64,000 nt of DNA from JACCXG01 sp963834305 (GCA_963834305.1 CAWIAX010000003.1:1612001-1676000), one strand, 5' to 3'; shown: positions 34,380 to 45,994, counted from the stretch's first letter. A program made the numbers and translations. Notes: generated by a model not told the origin, from the letters alone.

Positions 34380-36806
34380 CTACTCCTGGCGCAAGGCGGC
34401 TATCGGATCCACCCGTCCCGCACGGCGCGCCGGCAGCCACGCGGCCATCGTTGCGGCGACCAGCAGCGCGAGCGCCGCCCCGCCGACAGCCAGCGGATCG
34501 ACGGCGCTGACCTCGAACAGCAGCGTGCGAATGAGCCGTCCGGCCATCACCGCCAGCAACAAGCCGGCCGCGGCGCCAATTGCGACAGGACGCAGGCTCT
34601 CGGCAAGCGCCAGGCGCTGGACGTGGCCCGCTGTGGCGCCGAGCGCGAGCCGGACGCCGAACTCTCGCGTCCGGCGCGCCACGGAGAAGGCGACTACGGC
34701 ATACAGGCCAATCACCGCAAGCCCGAGCGCGACGACCGCGAACATTCCGGTGAGGCCGGCGGTCAGCCGCTCGCGCCACAGCTCGTCGGCGGCAACGGCC
34801 TCCAGCGTCGTGGTGTCGGAAACGGTCACGCCGCGGTCGATCAGCACCACCTCGCGCGGAATCGCCGCGGCGATGGTGCCGGGATCCGCGCTGGTGTGCA
34901 CCACGAACGTCATGGTGTGCAGCCCGAACTCCCCCGCGCGCTGGGCGTATGACAGGTAGACCTCATCGCCCGGGGCGCCGGTCCAGTCGGACTGCCGTGC
35001 GTTCGCTGCCACCCCGACAATCGTGATGGCTGCCTGCACCTCCGAGATGCCGGGAAGGTAGATTCGATTCCCGACGGCGTTCTCCCCCGGCCATCGCCGC
35101 TCGGCCAACGCGCGATTGACGATGGCGACGTGCGGCGCAGTGCCGGTGTCGTGGTCCGAGAAATCGCGGCCCTCGAGTGGCAGCCCCATGGCCTCGAAGT
35201 AGCCGGGCTGCACGATCCGGTAGACCGCGGACAGTCCCTGCCCGGCGGGCGGTGTTGGCCGTCCGTCAATCCGGAAGCCGAGGGTCCAGATGTCCCCAGC
35301 CAGCGGCAGATGGTTGATCGCGCTCACGGACCTGACGCCTGGGATCGCGCCGATCCCCTGGCGCAGCCGGACGAACATCGCGTGCCGTGCCGGCGGCGCG
35401 GCATGCGGTGTGCCCGCGAGCGACACGGTGGCAACGGCGACGTGATCGACCCGGAAGCCGGGATCGACCGCCGACAGCGTCAACAGCGTGCGGCCCATCA
35501 GGCCGGCGCCCGCCATGAGCACCAGGGCCAGCGCCATCTCCGCGGCGATGACGACGCCGCGCAGGCCCTTGCGGTTCGCGCCTTCGGTGGCCCCTCGTTC
35601 GCGGTCCTGCACGATCCCGGGCACATTGCTCCGCAGCAGCTGCAGCGCCGGCGCCAGCCCCGCCGCCACGCCGGTGAAGATGGTGGCGACCGCGGCGGCG
35701 CCGAAGACCCGCAGATCAAGGGCCACCTCCTGCTGCCGCGGCAGGCTGCCGGGCGGGAGCACGCCGGTCAGCCACTGCACGCCGAGCAGCGCGAGCGCGA
35801 GTCCGCCGGCGGCGCCGATCCCCGCGAGCAGCAGGCTCTCGGTGAGCAGCTGGCGGACGACCTGCCCGCTGCTCGCGCCGAGCGCCGTCCGCAGCGCAAT
35901 CTCCCGCTGGCGTCCGGACGCCCGCGCGAGCAGCGTGTTGGCCACGTTGGCGCACGCGATCAGGAGCACGAAGATGACCATGCCCATCAGCGCCACGAGC
36001 GTGGGGCGGATCCCCGAGACGACCCTGTCGAGCAGCGGCCGCACGGTCACAGGCACGCCCGTGTTCGTGGCGGGATACGCCAGCGTCAGGCGGGCGTCGA
36101 TGGCGCTCATCTCGGCCTGCGCTTCGGCCACGGTGACGCCCTGTTTCACGCGCCCGAACAGCCGGAGGGACGCACCTCCGCGGTCGTCCAGCCGCGGCGT
36201 CAGGTCGAGCGGTGCCCAGATCTCGGCGCGGGTCTGCCAGAACGGCGCGAACCGGAACGATGGCGGCATGATGCCGACCACGAGGTAGGGCTGTCCATCG
36301 AGTGCAATGGTCTGGCCGATGACGGCGCGGTCGCCTCCGAACCGGCGCTGCCACAGCCCGTGGCCGAGTGCCACGACCCGGTCGCGGCCGGGCGCATCCT
36401 CTCCCGCAACGAACGTCCGGCCGGCCAGCGCGGACACGCCGAGGAGATCGAACATGTCGGCGGAGACCTTCAGCCCGGCGACCCGTTCCGGCCGTTCGCC
36501 CCCCGAGAGCGTGACCGTCCAGGCCTGTGCCGCGCTCAAACGTTCGAACGAGCGGGCGTCGCGTCGGTAGTCGAGGTAGTCGGCGGGGGACACCGGGCCG
36601 TTGGCGGTGGGGCCGCGAAGCGCCACCACCAGCCGCCCCGGATCGGCGTAGGGCAGCGGCCGCAGCAGCACCGCATCGACCACGGTGAAGACCGCTGTCG
36701 CAGCGCCGATGCCGAGCGCGAGCGCCAGGATGCCGAGCGCCGTGACAGCGGGATCCCTGAGCAGCATGCGCGCGCCGTAGCGCACGTCGCGAATGAACGC
36801 ATCCAT
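34380..36806 (-). CDS. ADOP-type ABC transporter permease (FtsX/MacB-like)
   Basis: 808 residues. N-terminal MDAFIRDVRYGARMLLRDPA, followed by a first membrane segment and DAVLLRPLPYADPGRL, is the signature of acidobacterial duplicated orphan permeases. A periplasmic MacB-like domain (about 50-240) precedes an FtsX domain with three segments (TLVALMGMVIFVLLIACANV). The pattern is then repeated with a second periplasmic domain and a final FtsX domain ending AAWLPARRAGRVDPIAALRQ. No ABC ATPase gene is adjacent, as is normal for orphan ADOPs. The exported substrate is unknown; macrolide-type export should not be assumed. Confidence 0.93.
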   Translation of the reverse strand: MDAFIRDVRYGARMLLRDPAVTALGILALALGIGAATAVFTVVDAVLLRPLPYADPGRLVVALRGPTANGPVSPADYLDYRRDARSFERLSAAQAWTVTLSGGERPERVAGLKVSADMFDLLGVSALAGRTFVAGEDAPGRDRVVALGHGLWQRRFGGDRAVIGQTIALDGQPYLVVGIMPPSFRFAPFWQTRAEIWAPLDLTPRLDDRGGASLRLFGRVKQGVTVAEAQAEMSAIDARLTLAYPATNTGVPVTVRPLLDRVVSGIRPTLVALMGMVIFVLLIACANVANTLLARASGRQREIALRTALGASSGQVVRQLLTESLLLAGIGAAGGLALALLGVQWLTGVLPPGSLPRQQEVALDLRVFGAAAVATIFTGVAAGLAPALQLLRSNVPGIVQDRERGATEGANRKGLRGVVIAAEMALALVLMAGAGLMGRTLLTLSAVDPGFRVDHVAVATVSLAGTPHAAPPARHAMFVRLRQGIGAIPGVRSVSAINHLPLAGDIWTLGFRIDGRPTPPAGQGLSAVYRIVQPGYFEAMGLPLEGRDFSDHDTGTAPHVAIVNRALAERRWPGENAVGNRIYLPGISEVQAAITIVGVAANARQSDWTGAPGDEVYLSYAQRAGEFGLHTMTFVVHTSADPGTIAAAIPREVVLIDRGVTVSDTTTLEAVAADELWRERLTAGLTGMFAVVALGLAVIGLYAVVAFSVARRTREFGVRLALGATAGHVQRLALAESLRPVAIGAAAGLLLAVMAGRLIRTLLFEVSAVDPLAVGGAALALLVAATMAAWLPARRAGRVDPIAALRQE

Positions 36807-36866
36807 GGCTCTTGGACGGAGGACAGGTGCCGAAGGTTAGCCGCCCGGCCGCCGGGCTCTCGGGCG

Positions 36867-38540
36867 TCAGCGCTCCTGAAGCGTGATGACTTGATTGGCC
36901 TTCACGTCCGTCACCGCGCTGGTGGCGCCCCCCGGCCAGCGAATCTCGATCCGTTCGACGGTCTGCGCCGAGCCGAGGCCGACGTGCAGGCGGAGATCAC
37001 TGCTGCTTTGATAGCTGGCGGTGCTGTTGATCTCGCGGACCTGGACGGTTCCGCCCGCCTGCACCGTCACCGTGGCGCCCACACCGAACCTGTTGGACGC
37101 CGTGCCGCTGGCCGCGATCGCGATCCACGCGTTGCCGGCGGCGTGGTCGTTGCGGAGCAGGGCGGGACGGCCTCCGACAGTCGACATGACGACGTCGAGG
37201 TCGCCGTCGTTGTCGTAGTCGGCGGTGGCCAGCCCGCGCCCGACGCGGGTGGCGGCCATTGCCGGACCGCCGCGGCCGGCCGCCCACCTGAACGCCGTTC
37301 CGGCGTTCTCGAAGAGCAGGCCGGGCTGGGCGTACGAGTTGCCGGGCTGGTAGCGCTCGACATTGTCGATGACGTGGCCGTTGGTCACCTGGATGTCGAG
37401 ATCGCCATCGTTGTCGAAGTCGCCGAACCGCGTGCCGAAGCCGAGGAGCGGCGCGCTGGCTCCCAGCCCGCCCCGCGCCGAGGCGTCCTCGAAGATGCCC
37501 TTGCCCTGGTTCAGGTAGAGGCCGTTCAGCTCGTCGGTGAAATTGGTGACGTAGAGGTCGGGCAGGCCGTCGCCGTTCACGTCGCCGCAGTCCACCCCCA
37601 TGCCGGCCTGCGGCTTGCCGTTGGGGTCGTAGCCGACGCCGGCGGCATATGTCGCGTCGACGAACGTTCCGTTGCCGTTGTTGCGGTAGAGAAAGTTCCG
37701 GACCATGTCGTTGGCGACGTAGATGTCGGTGTCGCCATCGCGATCGATGTCGCAGAACGTCACGCCGAGACCCTTGCCGGCGGGGTTGGCGATTCCCGCC
37801 TCGTGCGAGGCATCGGTGAACGTGCCGTCGCCGTTGTTCCGGAAGAGCCGGTCCGGCTGGCCATCGAACAGCGTCGGCAGGCAGTACATCCGGTAGCCAG
37901 GCTTCTTGAGGCCGCAGTACGGGCTGTCGGTCAAGGGGAAGTCGAGGTAGTTGGCGACGTAGAGGTCGAGGTCGCCGTCGCGGTCGAAGTCCGCGAAGCC
38001 GGCGCTGGTGCTCCAGTCCCTGAGGCCGCCGGCCACGCCGGCTGCGGCGGTGGCATCGCTGAACGTGCCGTCGCCGTTGTTGCGGTAGAGGACGTTCGGA
38101 CCGAAGGCGGTGACGTAGAGATCGAGGCGGCCGTCGTTGTCGTAGTCGCCCACGGCCACGCCGGTCCTGTAAGCGCGCGCGGCGGCCGGGGCGGCCGCGC
38201 GCGGCTGGCCCGTGACCCCGGCTCGCTGGCCGATGTCGGTGAAGGTGCCATCGCGATTGTTGCGATAGAGCGCGCTGGCGGAGCCTGGCGCGCCATTCAC
38301 GAAGTAGAGGTCGGGAAAGCCGTCGTTGTCCACGTCGATCCAGGCGACGCCGGATCCGAAGGTCTCGAACATGTGCTTGGCGGCGGACGCTCCCGAGTCG
38401 TGCACGAAGCGGATGCCGGCCTCGACCGTGGCGTCGACGAAGCGAATGGAGGAGGCGTCGGGTGCCGATGCCGCGGGCGGCCGGTGGGGCGCGAGCAGCA
38501 GCAGGCACAGCAGCGGCGCGAGGGGCGCGCCCCCCTTCAC
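36867..38540 (-). CDS. CRTAC1 family protein (FG-GAP/VCBS repeats with ASPIC/UnbV domain)
   Basis: 557 residues. A signal peptide (LAPLLCLLLLAPHRPPAASA) precedes a seven-bladed FG-GAP/VCBS propeller with calcium loops such as DVDNDGFPDLYFVNG, DYDNDGRLDLYVTAFG and DFDRDGDLDLYVANY. The C-terminal ASPIC/UnbV domain is SSSDLRLHVGLGSAQTVERI followed by EIRWPGG. It is an exported protein of unclear function, very frequent in Acidobacteriota. The start is a GTG at 38540, overlapping the TPR gene stop by GTGA, so it is translated together with that TPR protein. A second CRTAC1 gene lies 1.7 kb upstream. Confidence 0.93.
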   Translation of the reverse strand: MKGGAPLAPLLCLLLLAPHRPPAASAPDASSIRFVDATVEAGIRFVHDSGASAAKHMFETFGSGVAWIDVDNDGFPDLYFVNGAPGSASALYRNNRDGTFTDIGQRAGVTGQPRAAAPAAARAYRTGVAVGDYDNDGRLDLYVTAFGPNVLYRNNGDGTFSDATAAAGVAGGLRDWSTSAGFADFDRDGDLDLYVANYLDFPLTDSPYCGLKKPGYRMYCLPTLFDGQPDRLFRNNGDGTFTDASHEAGIANPAGKGLGVTFCDIDRDGDTDIYVANDMVRNFLYRNNGNGTFVDATYAAGVGYDPNGKPQAGMGVDCGDVNGDGLPDLYVTNFTDELNGLYLNQGKGIFEDASARGGLGASAPLLGFGTRFGDFDNDGDLDIQVTNGHVIDNVERYQPGNSYAQPGLLFENAGTAFRWAAGRGGPAMAATRVGRGLATADYDNDGDLDVVMSTVGGRPALLRNDHAAGNAWIAIAASGTASNRFGVGATVTVQAGGTVQVREINSTASYQSSSDLRLHVGLGSAQTVERIEIRWPGGATSAVTDVKANQVITLQER

Positions 38541-39601
38541 GGCCGGCCGCCCGTTTTTGGTTTCTTCTGCTCCGCCAGCGCCTCCAGTCTCTTCTCGACG
38601 TCGGCGAGATGGCGGGCGGCCGCCTGGTGATCGGGATCCGTATCGAGCACCCGCCGGAAGGCCTCGGCTGCTGCCTGCAGCCGTCCCTGCTGGAGCCGGA
38701 GGAGGCCCTGCTCGAGGTCGAGATCGGAGGCGACCTGCTGCTGGAAGAAGATCGATGCCGCCGGCGCGTCCGCGGCCGGCGCCGCCAGGCGCAGCTGCTC
38801 CTCGGCCCTGGCTGGCAGCCGCTTCAGGCGGTAGGCACGCGCCAGCTGGATGCGGATGTCCGTGCGCGAGGCATCGACGGCGAGCCCCTGGCGAAGCACC
38901 GCGAGCCCGCGATCGAGCCGCCCGGCGTCGAGCAGTGCGCCGCCAAGCGCGTGATAGGGATCGGCGAGGCCGGGGCCGGACTGGACGACGAGCTCGAGTT
39001 CGCGGATGGCGTCGGCGCGGCGGTCGAGGTCGAGCAGCGCCAGGCCGGCATAGTACCGCGCCTGCGCGAACGACGCGTCGGCGTCGAGCGCCTCGCGGTT
39101 CAACTCGACGGCGCGCGCCGGCCGTCCGAGCTGGCGCTCGGCTTCGCCGAGCAGCGCCAGGAACTGCGGGTTGGCGGGGGCCGCGAGGAGCGCTGCCTCG
39201 AGTTCTTCCCGCGCGCGGCCGGGACGGCCGAGATCGAGGTAAACGTGGGCGAGGTAGAAGCGGGCCGGCACGAAGCCCGGATCGAGATGGAGTGCCTGGC
39301 GCAGCTCCGCGACAGCTTCCCCCATCAAGTCGGGGGTGCCGGCCATGCGGTAGGCCATGCCGAGCAGCAGGTGCCCTTCAGCGGACCGCGGGTCGTCGGC
39401 GAGGATGGCTTTCAACTCGGCGACGGCCGCGACGGGACGGAGCGCGCCTGACAGCAGCGCAGTCCTGGCGCGGGCCAGGCGGTCGTGAATCTGGCCGTTC
39501 GCGGGAGGATGCTGCGGCAACGCGGCGTCAGGACCGGACGCCGCGGGGACTGCCAAGAGCAGTACGGCAAGCAGGGGGGTGGCGATGTGGTAATTGAGCA
39601 C
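38537..39601 (-). CDS. tetratricopeptide repeat protein
   Basis: 354 residues with a signal peptide (HIATPLLAVLLLAVPAASGP) and about seven TPR motifs, for example AEGHLLLGMAYRMAGTPDLM, ARFYLAHVYLDLGRPGRARE and ARYYAGLALLDLDRRADAIR. TPRs form a scaffold for protein binding. The start is a GTG at 39601. It is coupled by GTGA to the downstream CRTAC1 gene, and the pair recurs across the phylum, suggesting that the TPR protein and the propeller protein work together outside the cytoplasm. The partner is not known. Confidence 0.88.
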   Translation of the reverse strand: MLNYHIATPLLAVLLLAVPAASGPDAALPQHPPANGQIHDRLARARTALLSGALRPVAAVAELKAILADDPRSAEGHLLLGMAYRMAGTPDLMGEAVAELRQALHLDPGFVPARFYLAHVYLDLGRPGRAREELEAALLAAPANPQFLALLGEAERQLGRPARAVELNREALDADASFAQARYYAGLALLDLDRRADAIRELELVVQSGPGLADPYHALGGALLDAGRLDRGLAVLRQGLAVDASRTDIRIQLARAYRLKRLPARAEEQLRLAAPAADAPAASIFFQQQVASDLDLEQGLLRLQQGRLQAAAEAFRRVLDTDPDHQAAARHLADVEKRLEALAEQKKPKTGGRP

Positions 39602-39671
39602 AGGCCTGGCCCGGTGTCGCCTCTCGACGGCCGCCGCCCGAGCCCGCGGCCGTCGAGCATCTCTGTCAGCG

Positions 39672-40118
39672 TTACTGCGCGCAGGTCGGCGAGACGTGCT
39701 TCATCGCGGTGACGGTGAAGTGCGGCATCGCGTCTTTGCCCCCCTCGCCCATCGGTTTGCCCTTGGCCATGGCGTCGACGTGGCCGGTCAGCTCGACCTG
39801 GTGTCCGACGTGCGGCGCCAGCTTGACGCCTTCGCTCGCCATCACCTGATAGCTCTTCTTGTCGGCCATGGCGCCCGGCTTGTCTTTCGCCATTTCCTTG
39901 CCGGCGCCGGCCATCATCGCGTTGTTCAGGACGAAGCTGTCCGCGGTCGCCCCCTTGGCCAGACAGCCGCTCATGGTGACGCTGTCCATCTTGCCCTTCA
40001 TCTGATCGCCCGCCGGCTTCGTCTGCATCTTCTCGTCCGCTGGCTTGGTCTGCGCCGCGGGTGCGCTCGACCACACCAGCAGCGAGGCCACGACGCTCGT
40101 CATCAGTAATCGCTTCAT
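39672..40118 (-). CDS. small secreted hypothetical protein
   Basis: 148 residues from the ATG at 40118, which has a strong GAGGAGGAAG ribosome-binding site. A signal peptide (MKRLLMTSVVASLLVWSSAP) is followed by a Lys/Met-rich linker (about 24-45) and a small domain containing SGCLAKGATADSFVLNN and ending HFTVTAMKHVSPTCAQ. The two cysteines may pair. The pattern (SGCL, VKLAPHVGHQVELTG) resembles the short DUF5818-like exported OB-fold proteins common in Acidobacteriota, which is a tentative match. A stand-alone gene between two CRTAC1 loci. Confidence 0.75.
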   Translation of the reverse strand: MKRLLMTSVVASLLVWSSAPAAQTKPADEKMQTKPAGDQMKGKMDSVTMSGCLAKGATADSFVLNNAMMAGAGKEMAKDKPGAMADKKSYQVMASEGVKLAPHVGHQVELTGHVDAMAKGKPMGEGGKDAMPHFTVTAMKHVSPTCAQ

Positions 40119-40292
40119 GCTTCCTCCTCGGTCGTTATGTCCGCAGTGAGGCCACCCGGACCGACCGGCCTGCACCTGTACGGCGAAGGATAGCAGACAT
40201 TCCTTAGCGGAATAGGGGTAGTCCGCCCGGCGACGATTCAAGCTCTGCCGTTCAGGCACCTCCGTCTGCCGGCGCAGGACAGGCCGCGGCTT

Positions 40293-42017
40293 CTACGCGT
40301 CGGCGCGACCCTTGCCTTCGACCACGGTCACATACCGATCGATCGGCAGGCCAGTCAGGCGCTCGACGCGCCCGCTCGGCGCCGGCCAGGTGATCTCGAC
40401 CCAGTCCAGTGTGGTGGCGGTGCCGAGACCGAGCACCTCGCGCCCGTCGTGCGACGAGAGGTAGCTGCCGCCGCTCGACCTGTAGCGGCGCCGCGTGCGG
40501 CCGCCCGCCGACCAGGCGATCGTGGCGCCGATGGCGTCGCGGTTGCACGCCATGCCCTGCAGCCGCAGCCCGACCCAGTGATGCCCGTCGCCGGCGTTGT
40601 TCCTGAGGAGCACCGGCGCCTCGCCGTTGTTGCCGATGAGGACGTCGATGCGGCCGTCGTTGTTGTAGTCGCCGACGGCGAGGCCGCGCGCGGGAAAGGC
40701 CTTGGTGAACACCGGCCCGGCCTGCGCGCTGACGTTCGACAGTTTCGTGCCGTCGTGATGGAACAGCAGCAGCGGCTCCTTGTAGCGCACCTGCTGGCTG
40801 TAGCTCTCGATCATGTCGTCGGGATGGCCGTTGGCGAGGAACAGGTCGACGAAGCCGTCGTTGTCGTAGTCGAAGAACTTGAGGCCCCAGCCGCTCAGCA
40901 GGCGCGTGGCCTGCGACACGCCGTGCGGCGCCGCCATGTCGGTGAAGAACTCGTTTCCCTGGTTCCGGTAGAGCGAGAACATCTCCTGGTCGACGTTGGC
41001 GACGAACAGGTCCTGCCGGCCGTCGCCGTCGAAGTCGGCGGCGTCCACGCCCATGCCCGATCGCGGCGTGCCATTGGCGCTGAAGCCGACCTCCGCCATC
41101 AGCGCGATCTCCTCCCACTTGCCCTTGCCGCGGTTCATGAAGAGGAAGTTCTGCACCGTGTCGTTGGCGACGAACAGGTCCATCAGCCCGTCGCCGTTGA
41201 CGTCGGTGGCGACCACGCCGAGCGCCTTGCCGAGCGCGGTCCGGATGTCGGTGCCGGCGCTGACCTCGGTGAAGGTGCCGTCGCCGTTGTTGTGGTAGAG
41301 CAGGCTGGGCGTCGGCTTGAACACGCGCGGGATGCAGTAGAAGTTCTTGCCCAGCTTGTTGTCGCCGCAGAAGACGTTGTTGGTCAGCGAGAACTGCACG
41401 AAGCTGCACAGGAACAGGTCGAGCCTGCCGTCGTTGTCGTAGTCGAACCACACCGCGCTGGTCGTCCAGCCCGGCGCGGCGAGGCCCGCCTTGTCGGTGA
41501 CGTCGCTGAAGGTGCCGTTGCCGTTGTTGTGGTACAGCGTGCAGCGCCCGTAGGCGGTGACCAGGATGTCGGCGTGGCCGTCGTTGTCGTAGTCGGCGAT
41601 GGCGCAGCCCATCCCGAATTCCTTGCCGCCCGCGACGCCGGCCTTCTCGGTGACGTCGGTGAACGTCCCGTCGCGGTTGTTCCTGTAGAGCGCGTTCCTG
41701 AGCGGCTGCGCCGGCGTGTAGAAGTCCGCCTGGCCGCTGTTGACCAGGAAGATGTCCATCCAGCCGTCGTTGTCGTAGTCGAAGAACGCCACGCCCGGCC
41801 CCATCGTTTCGGGCAGGTAGCGCTGGGGCGACATCGCGTTCTCGTGCACCCACGAGATGCCGGACGTGCTCGCCGCCACCTCCTCGAACAGCGGCGCCGC
41901 CGCCTGGGCGCGAACGCCGCGCGGCCAGCGGCCGGCCGCGGCGGAGAGCCCCGCCAGGCCGAGGAGACGAACGACATGACGACGCGACGGAGTGAGGAGG
42001 GCGGATGCGTGAACCAT
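40293..42017 (-). CDS. CRTAC1 family protein with Tat-type signal
   Basis: 574 residues from the ATG at 42017. The N-terminus SRRHVVRLLGLAGLSAAAG has a twin-arginine pattern, so folded export is likely. The FG-GAP/VCBS propeller has calcium loops such as DYDNDGWMDIFLVNSG, DVNGDGLMDLFVANDT and DFDGDGRQDLFVANV, and the end is ASPIC/UnbV-like (DWVEITWPAPSGRVERLTGL). It is clearly related to the CRTAC1 protein at 36867 but is encoded without a coupled TPR gene. It is divergent from the cytochrome/VCBS gene with 86 bases between starts. Exact role unknown. Confidence 0.92.
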   Translation of the reverse strand: MVHASALLTPSRRHVVRLLGLAGLSAAAGRWPRGVRAQAAAPLFEEVAASTSGISWVHENAMSPQRYLPETMGPGVAFFDYDNDGWMDIFLVNSGQADFYTPAQPLRNALYRNNRDGTFTDVTEKAGVAGGKEFGMGCAIADYDNDGHADILVTAYGRCTLYHNNGNGTFSDVTDKAGLAAPGWTTSAVWFDYDNDGRLDLFLCSFVQFSLTNNVFCGDNKLGKNFYCIPRVFKPTPSLLYHNNGDGTFTEVSAGTDIRTALGKALGVVATDVNGDGLMDLFVANDTVQNFLFMNRGKGKWEEIALMAEVGFSANGTPRSGMGVDAADFDGDGRQDLFVANVDQEMFSLYRNQGNEFFTDMAAPHGVSQATRLLSGWGLKFFDYDNDGFVDLFLANGHPDDMIESYSQQVRYKEPLLLFHHDGTKLSNVSAQAGPVFTKAFPARGLAVGDYNNDGRIDVLIGNNGEAPVLLRNNAGDGHHWVGLRLQGMACNRDAIGATIAWSAGGRTRRRYRSSGGSYLSSHDGREVLGLGTATTLDWVEITWPAPSGRVERLTGLPIDRYVTVVEGKGRADA

Positions 42018-42050
42018 GGGTGGGAGTGGGTGGATCGTAGCATGCGGATC

Positions 42051-42077
42051 TGGGGAGCTGGGGAGCTGGGGAGCTAA
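42051..42077. repeat. octanucleotide array CTGGGGAG
   Basis: Three head-to-tail CTGGGGAG units lie in the 86-base divergent gap between the CRTAC1 and cytochrome/VCBS genes. The period is 8, unlike the 7-base arrays elsewhere, but the G-run spacing is similar. Confidence 0.75.
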
Positions 42078-42103
42078 CTCCCTGCGTGCTAGCATCGGAT
42101 TCG

Positions 42104-43660
<1,557 letters not shown>

Positions 43661-43696
43661 CTCCGTCCATCCGCCCGAGGCGGAAGCGACGTCAGG

Positions 43697-45949
43697 CTAC
43701 CGCAGCGTGAAGAACGCCGTTCGCGACAGCTCGCGCGCGCCGTCGGTCACGCGAATGCGCAGCTCGTAGGTGCCGGGAGGAAGCGCGCCGATCGGCAGCC
43801 GGCCGACATGCTGGATGGCCGGCGCCTGGCCAGCGGCCGCCCGTCCCTCGACCGGCGGGCCGCCTGAAGCGGCGGCAGGCGAGAGGTCCACGGGGGCCGA
43901 GGCGATGGCCTGGCCGTTGCGGAGCAGTTCCGCCGCCACGGTGGCGCGGCTGGCATCCCCGTAGAGCGCGAAGTAGAACGGCAGCTCGCCATCGGCCAGG
44001 CGCTCGATCGGCTCCCCGAGATTGGGATACAGCAGCGTGCGGCCGACATACAGGGGCGCGGACGACGACCCGGCGGGCGGCGCGGCGCTCACCTCTTCCA
44101 CCCGACTCACCAGCACCAGGCTGCTCATGCCGAGGGACGCCGGCGCCACCGTCGGCACGGTCAGCGTGAGCACGCGGGCGCTGCCCTGCTTCGCGATCGC
44201 ATCGAACACGATCGTCTCGATCGTGTAGGTGCCGGGGGAGAGCTCGGGCTCACGATAAAACAGAATATCGCCGTTCCTCGCGGCCCCGATATCGGCCGCC
44301 TCTCCCGAGAGCAGATACTGCTGGCTGACCTGCTGCACGTCCAGCCCGGCCTCGTCCCGGATGCGGACGAGGATCGCGGCCTGCGCCGAATAGGTGGCCC
44401 GCTGGGGATCGACGGTGAAGCGCAGGGCGCCGGTCCGCACGTTCACGGCCACCGGCGTCAGCCCGGGCCGCGCCGGATGCGGGAAGCTGAAGCCGGCGGC
44501 GTGCATGGGGAACGCATTCGGCAGCGGCGTGCGGTCGAGCAGCGCCAGCGCGGGCACGTCGTAGCTGCCGGCGTCCGGACCGGCCGGGCCGCGGTTCGCG
44601 CGGTAGCCCTTGCGGGCGAATACTTTCGCGCCGTCGCGCCGCACCTTGACGGCAATCTCGCGGAACGTGCCGTCGAACACCGTATTCTTCGGCGAATAGG
44701 TCAGCAGGTAGTGGAACTGGTTGTCCTCGTCGATGCGCCGGAACGCCGACGACAGATCGTTGGTTCCCTCGATGAGGATGCCGCCGGTTTCCTCCGCGAG
44801 CCGTGCCAGGCCGACCTTCGAGTCCAGCCGCAGCGTGTCCTCGACCCGCTCGAACGCCAGTGTCAGCGGCCCGTTGGTGCGATCGTTTCCCGACGTCACC
44901 TGGCTGAGGCGCTCCTCGGCGAACGCATCGATTTCCTTCCTGGCCTTGGTGATCGTGCTCTTTGCCCGGAGCCCCTTCGCGTCGATGGCATAGGTGGTGA
45001 CGTTGGCGCGGTTGGCGGCGTCGATGACCGAGTCGAGTCGCGCCGCCAGCGCGGGAGACACCGGCAGCCCTTCCGAGAAGAACACCACGGACTTGCGGCC
45101 GGGCAGGTAGGCGAGCGAGCGGATGACCGACAGCAGCGCAAGCGTGGTGTCGTAGCCGCGGTGGTTGCGGTCGAGATCATCGGACGAGCGCATCATGTTG
45201 AGCTCGGTCTGGATGAGGCGCAGCTCGGTCTCGCGCTGGCCGAGCTCGGCGGCGTTCCGCGCCAGCACGGCGCCGCTCCCCGCCACGACGCCGGCCACGG
45301 CGGACTCCGTCTCGTTCCTCAGGTCGCGGCGGCGCGCCGTGAGCTCGTCGCTGCGCTCGGTGCGCAGCTCCTCGGCCGACGTGCCCGAGGGCAGCACGCG
45401 GGCGACCGCCCGGCGGACCATCGCCAGATCGCTGGTATAGGGCTGGACGACGCGGACGCCGGGGCCGGTGGCGAACACACCGACGCGTACGCTCGATTCC
45501 CCGGTGGCCGGTACGTAGCCCAGCGTGGCGCGTTGCGCCAGCCCCAGCGCGTCCGCCGACAGGTGATCGAACACCAGCGCCGTCGTCACCGCCTCCGGCG
45601 ACGGGCCGGCCGCGGCCTCGGGATCCGCCGTCGAGGGGGGAACGATGACGTGGTCGGGCGATTTCCAGGCCACGCCAACGCCGATGCCGCCGCGCGAGAC
45701 ACGGGTGAAGCTGTCGAGAGTCTGCCGGATGCCGTCTTCGGCGAGCTCGAAGTCGGCAGCCACCAGATCGGTCACGGGCCGCCCGCGCCTGTCGCGGACG
45801 ACGACGTCCACGAGGATGGCCGTCGCACCCGAGGTGATGGACTGGGGACTGCGCTGCGGGGCCGCGGCAGCGGACTGCGCGGAGAGGGCAGCGAGCCAGG
45901 CGGCGGCGAGCGTGAGCGCGGCAGCCGCTGCGACCGTCTTCCGGGTCAT
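43697..45949 (-). CDS. VWFA-related acidobacterial protein
   Basis: 750 residues with signal peptide AAAALTLAAAWLAALSAQ. The VWFA-related region (about 45-420) begins ILVDVVVRDRRGRPVTDLVA and DFELAEDG, includes YLPGRKSVVFFSEGLPVSPA and ANRANVTTYAIDAKGLR, and ends FHYLLTYSPKN. The C-terminal half is Ig-like and ends PPGTYELRIRVTDGARELSR. This is the acidobacterial VWFA family of exported proteins of unknown partner. It follows the paralogue at 45995 by 45 bases, and the two share the same overall layout, so they probably arose by tandem duplication. Confidence 0.9.
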   Translation of the reverse strand: MTRKTVAAAAALTLAAAWLAALSAQSAAAAPQRSPQSITSGATAILVDVVVRDRRGRPVTDLVAADFELAEDGIRQTLDSFTRVSRGGIGVGVAWKSPDHVIVPPSTADPEAAAGPSPEAVTTALVFDHLSADALGLAQRATLGYVPATGESSVRVGVFATGPGVRVVQPYTSDLAMVRRAVARVLPSGTSAEELRTERSDELTARRRDLRNETESAVAGVVAGSGAVLARNAAELGQRETELRLIQTELNMMRSSDDLDRNHRGYDTTLALLSVIRSLAYLPGRKSVVFFSEGLPVSPALAARLDSVIDAANRANVTTYAIDAKGLRAKSTITKARKEIDAFAEERLSQVTSGNDRTNGPLTLAFERVEDTLRLDSKVGLARLAEETGGILIEGTNDLSSAFRRIDEDNQFHYLLTYSPKNTVFDGTFREIAVKVRRDGAKVFARKGYRANRGPAGPDAGSYDVPALALLDRTPLPNAFPMHAAGFSFPHPARPGLTPVAVNVRTGALRFTVDPQRATYSAQAAILVRIRDEAGLDVQQVSQQYLLSGEAADIGAARNGDILFYREPELSPGTYTIETIVFDAIAKQGSARVLTLTVPTVAPASLGMSSLVLVSRVEEVSAAPPAGSSSAPLYVGRTLLYPNLGEPIERLADGELPFYFALYGDASRATVAAELLRNGQAIASAPVDLSPAAASGGPPVEGRAAAGQAPAIQHVGRLPIGALPPGTYELRIRVTDGARELSRTAFFTLR

Positions 45950-45994
45950 GGCGCCATCCCTTCTCCGGGGCCTGGACAGCCCGGAAACCCCCGA

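Noticed and set aside
34380..36806. Macrolide exporter MacB
   Set aside because: It has two FtsX units and no ATPase domain, with the ADOP N-terminus; drug export is not supported.
40184..40215. Promoter-like TGCTATCCT and ATTCC/GGAAT inverted repeat upstream of the small secreted protein
   Set aside because: Position is reasonable, but the -10 match is poor and the stem is only 5 bases; too weak to list as a feature.
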